Source: Capra hircus (lineage: Eukaryota; Chordata; Mammalia; Artiodactyla; Bovidae). From it: a DNA stretch of 64,000 nucleotides. Under the pieces are notes generated by a model, which was not told the DNA's origin, made no database searches, and saw only the letters and a program-made list of their open reading frames with translations. The stretch covers positions 72,912,458-72,976,457 of the forward strand of contig NC_030823.1 in NCBI RefSeq assembly GCF_001704415.2, written 5' to 3'. Within the stretch, counting starts at the first letter, position 1, and every line of letters starts with the position of its first letter. This document shows, piece after piece, positions 12,030-22,384 of this stretch. The position numbers and the translations under genes are program-made.

Positions 12030-13385
12030 GTCCCTCATCTATTCCAGGAATGAGGGCAAGTTGGCAGAAACCACACCACAAGCAGAGAATATACACAAAG
12101 CCCAGGCAAACTGATGCCCACACCCCATGAGGTATGCTTGGAAGTCAGCATAAGAGCAACAATTAAAATATCACAAGATGAGCTATAGACCCCAGTAGGT
12201 AGAACTCCTTTGTCTAATGACCTTTTTCTTAGTGCGATAACAAATACAATAGGCTGGCCTCATAAATCATACCTCTAGAAAACATCCACAGGGCAGACTT
12301 TGACACTGTTTGCATATTCAAATGTCACCCCGTTCATAAGAGGAAAGACAAAACACTTTTTTTTTTTCCTCTCAAAAATGTCAGCGTGGCTGGATTAGAA
12401 AAGATAATTCGGAAGTACTTCTAAACAATAATTACCTCTGGCACCTATCTGCAGTGTACTTAATGAATGGGAAGAGGAATTTTTTTAATTTAAAAAAATT
12501 ATGATTATTACAGTAATTAATCAGCTGCTCAGTGACAGCTTCCTTGAGGGGGAAAAAGTGCCTCAAAGGCCATCTTGCTTCTGTAGGGCACCTTGTTGAT
12601 TTCACATCACATATGCAAAACACATTTTATTATTATTAGCAACAAAAATGCTTGTGGAAGTAGAATTAGCTTCAATTTCCTAAATAGGAAACTAACGTTT
12701 TATAAGTGAGAGGAAAAAAAAAAATCCGAATCCCAAATGCTAGTTGGAAAAAAAAATGTTTCAGACTTGCTCAGCTGTGATTGTTAAACCAATCTCATAC
12801 TCTTAATTACATGCAAAAGGTTCCCTGTTCTAATTATGGACCGTGGGGAGATTGCCCATCTCCCCAAACCAATAACGCCTCATGTTAGCTTCAGCTCTTT
12901 TGTGTTTAATATCCTACTGCTCGATTTCAGCTTCCCTAGATGATCTGTAAATTTGGCTTTTTCCAGTTCATTTTTCACAGTGCTGCTCAGAACAGGGGCT
13001 AGGAGACCTCACTTTCCCCGGTGATTCTTTTATATAACATTTCTTGCTACTTAAGTACAAAATCCTCTAACCTAAGATATCTACATCAGAGGTACATTCT
13101 TTCCTGAAATTTTTTCCTCTTCCATGCTCCTGATTCTTCTTTTAGTGCTCATAGCCCTCCAGTTAGGACATCAAAGGCCCCCGGAGTGATGTGGACTTGG
13201 CATTCTTGTAGGGACTCCCTGTCACAGATGTGGAGGCAGGAGAGGTCAAAAGGTCTACAAGCCCAAGTTCCTTCTCATCTTTGACTCCGTGAACATTCCA
13301 ATGACCAACCACAGGAGAACGCAGCATGAGCTGGCTGGGCAGTTAGAAGCAGAGAGTGATTGTACAGGAGACGCATTGGAGAACG
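12030..13385. other. Repeat-free segment; candidate conserved non-coding DNA at 12380-12960
   Basis: No recognisable transposon over 1.3 kb, in contrast to its surroundings. 12380-12960 is AT-rich with homeodomain-type TAAT cores, CAGCTG E-box and octamer-like ATGCAAA words. No exon recognised. Regulatory function is inference from composition only. Confidence 0.3.
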
Positions 13386-13389
13386 TCCT

Positions 13390-13520
13390 GTCGATACCCC
13401 TCATTTTTCAGATGAAGAAGTTTAGATCTGGAAAGGGAAAGAAAGACTTGCTTGTAAAACTTGGTTAATAACCAAGCCAGTAGGTCTACAGACACCATGC
13501 CTACTGCTTGGGAAAGGTTA
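13390..13520 (-). mobile_element. Possible MIR fragment
   Basis: 'ccctcatttttcagatgaag' followed by 'gacttgcttgtaaaacttgg' resembles reverse MIR ('ccccattttacagatgagg ... gacttgcccaaggtcac'). Weak similarity. Confidence 0.4.
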
Positions 13521-13839
13521 TCTAGACTCTAGACTCATCTCAGTTCCACAACCAGCTCCTCCGATAGAGAGAAGGTTAAAGTAAGATGAGCTAGGAGTTC
13601 ATAGTGTTGGTCCTGGATCCTGCTCTCATTTCTTCTGTTAAACATTCTTAGACTTCATGGGTCTTAGTTCCTTCACCCATGAAAAAGGCTCACTAGTCAA
13701 TGGTATTTTAAAGCAAAAAAACAAAGTGGGAGAGGGGATAAATGTGAAAGGATATTGTTGAGTAAAAAATTGAAAAGTATTATTTTCTATAGGTCTTGAA
13801 AATATGCCAGATCAGATTACCTCTAATATTTTAGAGAAT

Positions 13840-14069
13840 GAAAAAGTGAAAGTGAAAGTGTTAGTCACTTAGTCATGTTCGACTCATGTTCTACAGCAAC
13901 CCCATGGTCTGTAAACAGCCAGACTCCTCTATCCATGGAATTCTGCAGGCAGGAATACTGGAGTGGATTGCCATTTCCTTCTCCAGGGGATCTTCCTGAC
14001 ACAGGGAACAAACCCAGGTCTCTGGCATTGCAGGCAGATTCTTTACCATATAAACCACCAGGGAAGACC
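13840..14069 (-). mobile_element. Bov-tA SINE
   Basis: Reverse Bov-tA with GTGAAA-rich tail, Bov-A body ('gcaggaatactggagtggat') and tRNA-like head ('aacaaacccaggtctctggc', 'ccatataaaccaccagggaa'). Flanked by 'attttagag' on both sides (13828-13836 and 14070-14078), consistent with a target-site duplication. Confidence 0.92.
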
Positions 14070-14124
14070 ATTTTAGAGGATCCACAGGGTACATCTCACC
14101 TAAAATTTTTCATTAAAAAGTACT

Positions 14125-15108
14125 TTGAAAATAATGAAGATATCTTGTGGTTTGTGTATGTATATCCCAAAGAAAGGCAATGCCAAAGAATGCTCAAACT
14201 ACTGCACAATTGCACTCATCTCACACGCTAGTAAAGTAATGCTCAAAATTTTTCAAGCCAGGCTTCAGCAATACGTGAACTCTGAACTTCCAGATGTTCA
14301 AGCTGGTTTTAGAAAAGGCAGAGGAACCAGAGAACAAATTGCCAACATCCGTTGGATCATGGAAAAAGCAAGAGAGTTCCAGAAAAACATCTATTTCTGC
14401 TTTATTGACTATGCCAAAGCCTTTGACTGTGTGGATCACAATAAACTGTGGAAAATTCTGAAAGAGATGGGAATACCAGACCACCTGACCTGCCTCTTGA
14501 GAAACCTATATGCAGGTCAGGAAGCAACAGTTAGAACTGGACATAGAACAACAGACTGCTTCCAAATAGGAAAAGGACTATGTCAAGGCTGTATATTGTC
14601 ACCCTGCTTATTTAACTTATATGAAGAGTACATCATGAGAAATGCTGGACTGGAAGAAGCACAAGCTGGAATCAAGATTGCCGGGAGAAATATTAATAAC
14701 CTCAGATATGCAGATGACACCACCCTTATGGCAGAAAGTGAAGAGGAAATAAAGAGCCTCTTGATGACAGTGAAAGAGCAGAGGGGAAAAGTTGGCTTAA
14801 AGCTCAACATTCAGGAAACGAAGATCATGGCATCTGGTCCCATTACTTCATGGGAAATAGATGGAGAAACAGTGGAAACAGTGTCAGACTTTATTTTTTT
14901 GGGCTCCAAAATCACTGCAGATGGTGATTGCAGCCATGAAATTAAAAGATGCTTACTTCTTGGAAGAAAAGTTATGACCAACCTAGATAGCATATTCAAA
15001 AGCAGAGTCATCACTTTGCCAACAAAGGTCCATCTAGTCAAGGCTATGGTTTTTCCTGTGGTCATGTATGGATGTGAGAGTTGGACTGTGAAGAAGACTG
15101 AGCACTGA
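14125..15108 (+). pseudogene. BovB reverse-transcriptase open frame, partial (327 codons)
   Basis: LINE reverse transcriptase, which would copy BovB RNA at a nicked target. LINE sequence begins at about codon 13. The stretch carries block A 'FIDYAKAFDCVDH', block B 'CQGCILSPCLFNLY' and the catalytic YADD box (14707-14718), followed by the C-terminal 'MYGCESWTVKK'. The endonuclease domain and RT N-terminus are missing, so it cannot act as an autonomous element. It ends at a TGA (15106-15108) where the family normally has an arginine codon; this looks like CpG decay (CGA to TGA). The first ATG and leading codons come from flanking DNA. It is among the longest open frames in the window and could be mistaken for a host gene. 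Confidence 0.9.
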
Positions 15109-15492
15109 AGAATTGATGCTTTTGAACTGTGGTGTTGGAGGAGACTCTTGAGAGTCCCTTGGACTGCAAGGAGATCCAACCAGGTCATCCTAAAGAAGAT
15201 CAGCCCTGGGATTTCTTTGGAAGGACTGATGCTAAAGTTGAAACTCCAGTACTTTGGCCACCTCATGTGAAGAGTTGACTCACTGGAAAAGACTCTGATG
15301 CTGGGAGGGATTGGGGGCAGGAGGAGAAGGGGACAACAGAGGATGAGATGGCTGGATGGCATCACTGACTCGATGGACATGAGTTTGAGTGAACTCTGGG
15401 AGATGGTGATGGACAGGGAAGCCTGGTGTGCTGCAATTCATGGGGTTGCAAAGAGTCAGACAGGACTAAGTGACTGAACTGAACTGAACTGA
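14162..15492 (+). mobile_element. BovB LINE, 5'-truncated, reverse-transcriptase to 3' end
   Basis: About 1.33 kb of BovB. It enters at 'cccaaagaaaggcaatgcca' in the N-terminal part of the reverse transcriptase and ends with the young-type tail 'tgaactgaactgaactga'. The apurinic endonuclease half is absent, as expected for 5' truncation during target-primed reverse transcription. No convincing target-site duplication was seen. The copy is close to consensus and contains a long open frame (separate entry). Confidence 0.96.
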
Positions 15493-15499
15493 TGTACTT

Positions 15500-15610
15500 T
15501 CTAAGAAGGTGGTCAGGGGTTATAGTGTTTTGCATTTTATATGTAGCTGATATTTACTGTATTACCCATAGTAGGTGCTCAATTCAATACAATTTTGTGA
15601 AATGACTGAC
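15500..15610 (+). mobile_element. Possible L2 tail
   Basis: 'catagtaggtgctcaattca' matches the L2 3' end signature ('catagtaggtgctcaataaa'). Only about 60-100 bp can be placed. Confidence 0.4.
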
Positions 15611-15644
15611 TGATCCTTTTCCTGCTTGCTCTCCTGTTTTGTTT

Positions 15645-15847
15645 GGTTTAGTCACTAGGGTGTGTCTGACTCTTGTGACCCCATGGACTGGAGCCTGCTA
15701 GGCTCCTCTGTCTATGGGATTCTCCAGGCAAGAATACGGGAATGGGTTGCCACTTCCTTCTCCAGCAGACCTTCTGGACCCAGGAATCAAACCCAGGTCT
15801 TCTGCATTGCAGTCAGATTCTTTACCAACTGAGCTATGAGGGAAGCC
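15645..15847 (-). mobile_element. Bov-tA SINE
   Basis: Reverse Bov-tA: 'gtgtctgactcttgtgaccc', 'ggcaagaatacgggaatggg', then the head 'ggaatcaaacccaggtcttc' and 'accaactgagctatgaggga'. Nearly full length. Confidence 0.92.
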
Positions 15848-15899
15848 TTTCCTAACCATTCCTCTAGCTCGAGATTCACCCAATAATTTCAGCCTTCAG

Positions 15900-16135
15900 G
15901 AATTTCTCCCTTCTTTGAATTAATGTTTACTGTATCTAAAGTTAATGTTTTGCAACCTAGAGACAGGCTCTTGTTTATAGAAAATGTTCTGTTGCAATCT
16001 ACTTCTCTCATGTGAATTTATCTTAGCTTTTTGATAAAGCTATGAGTTCCCTAAGGACAGGGGCTGTGTATTTTAATTCTCTTATAGAACCCACAGCAGT
16101 TAGCACAGAGCTAATTTTTCAAGCAGGCAATCAAC
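15900..16135 (+). mobile_element. Possible L2 fragment
   Basis: 'gagttccctaaggacagggg' followed by 'cagcagttagcacagagcta' fits the L2 3' end ('gctccttgagggcagggac ... cctagcacagtgcctgg'). Confidence 0.4.
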
Positions 16136-16589
16136 CACACTGAAATTCATGGAACGTTGCTGACACTATGCTCTTCTGTAGAACATGTGCTTATATACAT
16201 ATACGGAATCTATTGGCTATAATATGTGTTAAACATTTGTTTTGCCAACTCTTAGGTAGATAGGAGGTGGCTAACTGCTAAGGGATTTCTGTTCTTCCAG
16301 GAGACAAAATCTCTGAATCATAGGTATAACCACACACTAAACAGAGCCAAGAAATCTATCTGAGCTGAAATTAAAGGCTAGTTAGCAAATGAGAAATGGG
16401 TAGAAGTTAGCCAATGAATGAACCATCTGCTTAGAGACCGAGATAATTCTAGTTTATTTCTAGACAAGATAGGAGAAGGATTCCAAGAACTAAATATAGA
16501 CTACTTTATCCTTGGATGGTTAAGAGTGTTTAGTGTGACAATTTAGCTTGGATTGGGAATAGGGGCAGGAATTAAGCCAATAAATGTGC

Positions 16590-16935
16590 AATGGGTGGCT
16601 AAAATTCCACAGATAACAAAAGAAAAGATTGAGAAGTTTGACTACATGAAAAAAATTTGTTTTAATTTGGCATCAAAAAATACTGTAAAGAAACTGACAG
16701 CTTGGCAAAAACATTCACAAAATATAACACAGACATAGAGATAATATCTCACAAATAAGGAACTTTTAGATATATATATGGTGTGTTTGTACATATATGT
16801 TAAAAGAACTCTGAGATGCTATTCCTCACCTGATAGGCTAGCAAAAATTTAAAAAAATATATGACAACATATTCTGCCAGCACAGCTGCAGGAAAACAAG
16901 CACCCTCATTTCCTCAGGAGGAAAAAATGTCAGTA
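16590..16935 (+). mobile_element. Old L1 LINE: ORF2 end and start of 3' UTR (part 1)
   Basis: Matches the end of mammalian L1 ORF2 ('agattgagaagtttgactac', 'agacatagagataatatctc') and the 3' UTR ('ctattcctcacctgatagg'). It stops at a BovB insertion and resumes at 17346. No open frame of note. L1M-age divergence. Confidence 0.7.
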
Positions 16936-17343
16936 TGTGAAGAAAGCTGAGTGCCGAAGAATTGATGCTTTTGAACTGTGGTGTTGGAGGAGACTCTTGA
17001 GAGACCCTTGGACTGCAAGGAGATCCAACCAGTCCATCCTAAAGGAGATCAGTCCTGGGGGTTCATTGGAAGGACTGATGCTGAAGCTGAAACTTCAATA
17101 CTTTGGCCACCTCATGTGAAGAGTTGACTCACTGGAAAAGACCCTGTTGCTGGGAGGGATTGAGGGCAGGAGGAGAAATGGACGACAGAGGATGAGATGG
17201 CTGGATGGTATCACCGACTTTATGGACATGAGTTTGAGTGAACTCTGGGAGTTGGTGATGGACAAGGAGGCCTGGTGTGCTGTGATTTATGGGGTTGCAA
17301 AGAGTTGGACATGACTGAGTGACTGAACTGAACTGAGCTGAAC
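16936..17343 (+). mobile_element. BovB LINE 3' end inserted in L1
   Basis: About 408 bp, from 'gtgaagaaagctgagtgccg' to the pentamer tail 'gactgaactgaactgag'. It splits the L1 3' region into 16590-16935 and 17346-17850. Strongly 5'-truncated. Only the extreme C-terminal RT codons are present, so nothing functional is encoded. Confidence 0.95.
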
Positions 17344-17345
17344 AA

Positions 17346-17850
17346 AGCTACATATACACTTGCCCTTTGGTCCACAGTCCCACAGCCAGGAATGTATCTC
17401 CAACAATAGTGAAATACACATACACAAGCCTATTCACTGTAGCATTGTTCACAACTACAAAATATTGAAAACCACCCAAGTATACATTCATAGAATAGTG
17501 GTTGTATAAACTAGACTAAAACCACACAGCAAAGAGATACACAGCCATAAACATGAGAAGAATGAGGAAGATTATCAGTGAAGTAATATGGAGTAATTTC
17601 TAAGACATGCTGGTAAGTGAAAAAGTAAAGTGCAGAAATGTATGTATAGTATGTTTCTTTTCTGTGTGGAAAAAAAAAAAAAGGATAAAAGAAAATGCCC
17701 AGGTACTCACTCATTTGTACAAAAGAAATTAAGGAAGGATAAATCACAAATTAAGGAAACTGGTTACCCACTGGAGTGAATAAGCAATGAGAAATGGGTG
17801 AAAAGAAGGGGAACTCAAAAGAAGTGGAACCAGATAGCAGGGGTGAGAAA
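17346..17850 (+). mobile_element. Old L1 LINE 3' UTR (part 2)
   Basis: Continues the L1 at 16590: 'cactgtagcattgttcacaa', 'aaccacccaagtatacattc', 'agaatgaggaagattatcag', then 'gtggaaaaaaaaaaaaggat'. This order is the L1M-type 3' UTR. It fits an L1 laid down before the BovB at 16936. Confidence 0.7.
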
Positions 17851-18329
17851 GGAGGTTGCTTATCTCAGTTCAGTTTCTGGCTCTTGAAATCATACTGATG
17901 TTTCAGATATTCTTCAGACTCCAACCAAATAAACAAACCAAACAGGATAGGAGTGAGGGACCTAAAATGAAATTCAAAAAGTAACAAATGAACCTAACTC
18001 TATATAAACTCTGTAGTGAGTGGATAGCATAGCCACACTAGAGAGAGAGGAAAAGAGCTGACTTTGGTTTACGGTATCTTGACTGGATACTAGAAGAATG
18101 CAGGCTAAAATAACTACTCAAATGCTGAATTTCCCTGGTGATTTGTTCCTCACAGGGATTGGGTTGGCAGCTCGAAAATAACTTTTGTGCATACCAGGAC
18201 AATCAAGTATAGTATAAATGAGAATCAGCTTTCTTGTTACTGGATAAGTTAGAAATAAAGAAAAGGAGAAGGCTAAAATAAACTCTGTGGAGGCGAATTG
18301 AAGTCAGTTATCAGTAGACACGCATGATT

Positions 18330-18392
18330 TGCATGTTATATACATATATATGTATTTCAGGTATATACACATGCATCTACATATATAAACAA
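18330..18392. repeat. TA/CA-rich simple-sequence region
   Basis: Runs of atatacatatatatgta type, partly palindromic. A 17-base word 'atctacatatataaaca' at 18375-18391 recurs exactly at 18590-18606 on the far side of the Tigger-like element. Confidence 0.6.
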
Positions 18393-18393
18393 A

Positions 18394-18571
18394 TGTATAT
18401 ATAGCCCTTGAATCATGTGTGTTTAAACAATATGGGTCCATTTATACGTGGATATTTTTCAATAATAATTACAGTACTACATGGTTGGTGGTTAGTTTGA
18501 ATCTGCAGGTGCTGAGGGCTGACCATAAGTTGTATGCATATTAGTAGCCACTTTGTTCAAGGGTCAACTGT
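18394..18571 (+). mobile_element. Tigger-like DNA transposon relic (MER2-type, non-autonomous)
   Basis: The left end 'cccttgaatcatgtg' and right end 'ttcaagggtcaactgta' form imperfect terminal inverted repeats, and the internal 'gggtccatttatacgtggat', 'cagtactacatgg' and 'gctgagggctgaccataag' are family words. About 178 bp; far too short to encode a transposase. TA dinucleotides lie at both ends as expected for TcMar elements. Confidence 0.65.
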
Positions 18572-18699
18572 AAATAAATATGTGTACCAATCTACATATA
18601 TAAACACACACATAGATAGAGAAATATTGTGTGTCTGTGTGTGAGGGTTAGTATACATATATGTCTATTTTCCAGCTCTTTCCACCAAGAGGGTCTAGA

Positions 18700-19138
18700 A
18701 GCAATGACTCTCCAACCATGACGAGCACACCAGATCTTCATTTTGAAACACCATTCTCCTACGAATAATTGATACCAAGTCAGTGGCTTTCATCAATGAT
18801 GCATCACTCTCATGTTTTCCTTTATCTACTCGGCCTTTTCTTCTGTCTTCTTGCAAATTCATCCTCCTCTACCCAGATATAAAGTGGATGTCCCAGCGTT
18901 AGAATTCCTTACCCTTTGATTCTTTTTAACCTCACTGTGCACTTCTTTCTTAAGCAATCTCAACCATGCTCAAAGATGCAAAGCTAAAAGACTTGCAATT
19001 TTATATTTTCTGCTGTGGTTTCTTATTGGAGCTTCATATCTACCTGTACTTGAGATTTGAATTCCTTGCTTGCTCCTTAAACTTAGTATGTCAAAAACTA
19101 GGCTCATAATCTAGCATTCTCTCCCACGGAGTTTTAAA
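18700..19138 (+). mobile_element. L2 LINE ORF2 relic (part 1)
   Basis: 'ctacccagatataaagtgga', 'tggatgtcccagcg' and 'aacttagtatgtcaaaaact' resemble consecutive segments of L2 ORF2 (the last usually 'ctcaacatgtccaaaactg'). Fully degraded. It appears to resume at about 19905 after two younger insertions. Confidence 0.5.
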
Positions 19139-19139
19139 A

Positions 19140-19380
19140 TACATCCAGAATAGATAGCTAGTGGAAAGTTGCTACGTAATACAGGGAGCTCAGCCCTGTG
19201 GTCTGTGATGATCGAGAGGGGTGGAATGGGGGTGTGTGGGAGGGAGTTACTAAAGGTAGGGGATATATATATATACTTGTAGTTGATTTGCATTGCTGTA
19301 TGGCAGAAACTAACACAACATTATAAAGCATTTATCCCTCAATCAAAAATAAATAAAATATAAATTTAAAATTATTTTCC
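19140..19380 (+). mobile_element. Ruminant-type L1 3' UTR fragment
   Basis: 'atagctagtggaaagttgct', 'cagggagctcagccctgtgg', 'gatgatcgagaggggtggaa' and 'gcagaaactaacacaacatt' are in the order of the artiodactyl L1 3' UTR, with an A-rich end at about 19350-19380. 5'-truncated and non-coding. Confidence 0.85.
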
Positions 19381-19489
19381 AAAGAAGAGTCAAAATGAAT
19401 CTTAATAAAATTAGAATAACTGTAAAATATATTCAGAAATTATTTGACACATTGTCCAAAAGTGGCACCTAATTCTGCCTCATGTGGCT

Positions 19490-19900
19490 TGAACTTAGTG
19501 ACTCACTTGTAATGAACAGTGTAAAATAGAAATGACAGTGTGTGGCCTCCGAGAATGGATCAGATATAGCACTTCAGCTGTCTGCTTCCTTGTCCATCCT
19601 TGGGTCATTCATGCGTCGGAAGCAGCTATAATGCTGTCATGGAAAAGCCCGTGTGGTAGGAAGTGAGGCCTCCAGGCAACAGTTTATATGAGAAAGTTCA
19701 GAAATAGGTTCTTCAGCCTCAGTCAAACCTTCAGATGAATGTGGTTTTGACCAACATCGCAATTCCAATACCCTGAGCCAAAGTCACATAGACACTTCTA
19801 AATTCCTGATTCTCAGAAAGTGAGTGAACAAATATTTATGATTTTAACCACTAAGTTTGAGACAATCTATTCTTCAAAAATAGATAGTTAGTATATTCCA
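19490..19900 (+). mobile_element. MaLR-type LTR fragment
   Basis: 'gaagtgaggcctccaggcaa', 'cagtcaaaccttcagatgaa', 'taccctgagccaaag', then 'ttttaaccactaagtttgag' and 'atagatagttagta' near the 3' end. This is the order of a MaLR-type LTR read forward. Non-coding; subfamily unresolved. Confidence 0.6.
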
Positions 19901-19904
19901 TACC

Positions 19905-20350
19905 CTGCCCTCCTAATAAACGATCAGATTCCAGAGCTTCTTCTTTCCCTCCACTACACAGAAAAACAGACATCACTCCTGACAACTAACTCTATTACTC
20001 ATTTCCCCAATTAGAAATCCATTACTAAGACCAAGTGATTTAAGCTCTTAAATAAGTCTCAATTATGACCACTTTTGTCTCATCTTTCACTACCTCCACA
20101 CTTGTCCAAACCACCACTGATTCTTACCTGTATACACTTGTAATCTCCTGAGCCTGGCACCCCCTGATACACTAATCACGTTGCTACCAGGATGATTTTT
20201 TTTCTAAAAACACTCACTAATCACCAGTTCTAATCTAGAAACACTGGCATGGACCTCCAGACAGCCAGAGCTGTCCCACACACAAGAACAATAAATAAAA
20301 TGCACTGATACAACACTTCCTTTTCCTAACTTGCCCATTGCTTCCTTCCC
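19905..20350 (+). mobile_element. L2 LINE ORF2 relic (part 2)
   Basis: 'ctcatctttcactacctcca', 'cttgtccaaaccaccactga', 'ccaggatgattttttttcta' and 'cttgcccattgcttccttcc' follow the L2 ORF2 3' half. Together with 18700-19138 it looks like one L2 split by a ruminant L1 and an LTR. Confidence 0.5.
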
Positions 20351-20354
20351 TGAA

Positions 20355-21865
20355 CAGTCTGAAAGGCTACCATTTGGGATTGGGAAAGTAGTCTTCGATC
20401 AACTTGATTGTTATTGCTGATTTGCTGTTTTTTAAATTTTCATATTCTCACGTTCCCTTTAAATGTAATACATACTCATGTTTTGAAAATTTGGAAAATG
20501 CATACGTGTTTTAAAGAGCTGAAAAAATCATCTTTAATTCTACCATCCTGAAAACTTGGCTTATTTCCTCCAAACATCTACCCCACGCTTTTAAAATCTT
20601 ATTAGGAACATTCTGTATATTAATGTAATTTTCTATTCCGTTTTTCTGCTTAAGGTTATAAGATTCTTTCCATATCATTAAAAACTCTATGTAAATATCA
20701 TTTTAATAGCTGCTTAACATTCTATGATATTAGAAATTTCATTTTGAAATTTGTCTTCTTGCCCAATATTAAAACTAATTATTCTACTTTTGGGGAGACT
20801 GAGGGGTGGTGGGGGTCTGTCTCCATAGCTTGATGACACTTGAAGGCTGCTGTTTAAATATGTAACAAAATTGCATTTCTCTCTTCAGTGATGGCCTCAA
20901 TCCAAAAGGTAGCAGCCAATCTGCTAGGCGGTTCCAGTACTTCCTAAAAGTATTTACTCCTGGAGGTTTCTAAAGCTAATGCACTCTTGGTTTTCTAGTG
21001 GATAAGCCAATAATGCCTCTAGGATATCACTTAGGTCAGACACCCTAAGTAGAGGGAAGAGTAAAAAGACAAGAAGCCCCAGAGGAGGCTGAGTTAACGT
21101 ACGCAAACATTCATATGGTACCCCCACAAGCCCAATCCTAGCTGCATATTTTTTCTTTACAATGCACAGTAATTAGTAATCCATAATTTATGGCTCTAAT
21201 TAATTCTTCCCTTTATCATGGAGAGAGGCTCACCCAAGCATGTCACTCTGACAAAGCTCCGGTATGCTGCTCCACTCAACCCCTGGATTTCCTTGCCGGG
21301 AACTCATTTCACAAAGCCCATTAAGCTGGCGAAAGACCCAGAGCACCAGAGGCAGCATCCGTCCCCCATTCTGCTTTATTTCATGAAGAACAGACGAATA
21401 GAGAGCGAATCTGACTGTGCCATTTCACTATGGACACGTCTCCTCCAAGAGGAACCAGTGTAGCCCATGTCTGCTTGAGAGTAAATAAGGTGCAACTGTG
21501 ACCAGCGCATGTCATCCAGAGCAGATCCTCTGTAGTCCTGAGGCTTTGAGACAGGTCCTCAGGAAGGAGGGGAAGTGTGCCAGGAAATCAAGTGTCTTCC
21601 CACAGCACTTCTCTGCGTATCATAGACACACCCAGCTCATCACTTGGTTGGTTACGTGAAACCCCAACAATCGCACTCTCTTGGAGCCTGCTGACCACAT
21701 GTGAGTGTATCCTAGCCTTGCGACCTTTCAGCAAGGTGGTAGCCCCGTGTAATAACACACTTAGCCTTGCCCAGTGACTAGATCCTGGACTGAGGAGCCT
21801 GCTAATCCGAAGTGCCTTTTTATGTGACTTTAAGCTCTACACCTTTATCAAGAACTTACTATATA
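20355..21865. other. No recognised gene; homeodomain-core cluster at 21165-21210
   Basis: No classifiable transposon. An AT-rich patch at 21165-21210 has several TAAT cores in about 45 bp. Open frames at 21218-21463 and 21577-21777 (81 and 66 codons) show no domain and are probably chance. Confidence 0.35.
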
Positions 21866-21877
21866 CACCAGGGACTT

Positions 21878-22098
21878 GTGTGTGGGCGTGCTCAGTCACT
21901 TGGTCATGTCTGACCCATGGACTGTAGCCAACCCATGGACTGAAGCCCGCCAGGCTCCTCTGTCTATGGGGATTCTCCAGGCAAGAATACTGGAGTGGGT
22001 TACCATGCCCTCTTCCAGGGGATCTTCCTGACCCAGGAATCGAACCATTGTCTCCTGGGCTGGCAGGCAGATTCTTTGCTAATGAGCCACCTGGGAAG
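21878..22098 (-). mobile_element. Bov-tA SINE inserted in old MIR/L2 sequence
   Basis: Reverse Bov-tA with a degraded head ('gaatcgaaccattgtctcct', 'aatgagccacctgggaag'). The target-site duplication 'caccaggg(a/g)ctt' is seen at 21866-21877 and 22099-22110 (11 of 12 match). A duplicated 'gtagccaacccatggactg' word inside the body (about 21915-21950) marks a small internal duplication in this copy. Confidence 0.93.
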
Positions 22099-22109
22099 CA
22101 CCAGGGGCT

Positions 22110-22380
22110 TACTTATTCAGCTGATGCTCATGGCAGCCCATTGAGGTAGGTACCACTGTTGTCAAGCAGAGGGGACATAGTTAACCAGAGGGCCTCTGTT
22201 TTGTTCCCTACTGTATCTCCCTTTCTTAGCACTTGCCGGGCACACAGTAGGTGACCAATATTTGCTGAGTGCATGGATATCTATTTGACACATCAGAAAA
22301 CTGAGATGCAGAGCTAGTCAGTGGCAAAGTAAATGCCAGTTTCTTGTATTCTGATTTCAGAGTTCATATTGTTAAGCTTC
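22110..22380 (-). mobile_element. Mixed old MIR (reverse) and L2-tail sequence
   Basis: 'cagcccattgaggtaggtac' and 'atcagaaaactgagatgcag' fit reverse MIR, but a forward L2-like tail, 'gggcacacagtaggtgacca' with 'atatttgctgagtgcatgga', lies between them (about 22195-22280). Either the L2 piece inserted in the MIR or two MIRs flank it. Confidence 0.4.
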
Positions 22381-22384
22381 ATTC

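Noticed and set aside
14125..15108. A 327-codon open frame as a host gene
   Set aside because: It is BovB reverse transcriptase (YADD, FIDYAKAFDC) with LINE flanks and a pentamer tail; it lacks its own N-terminus.
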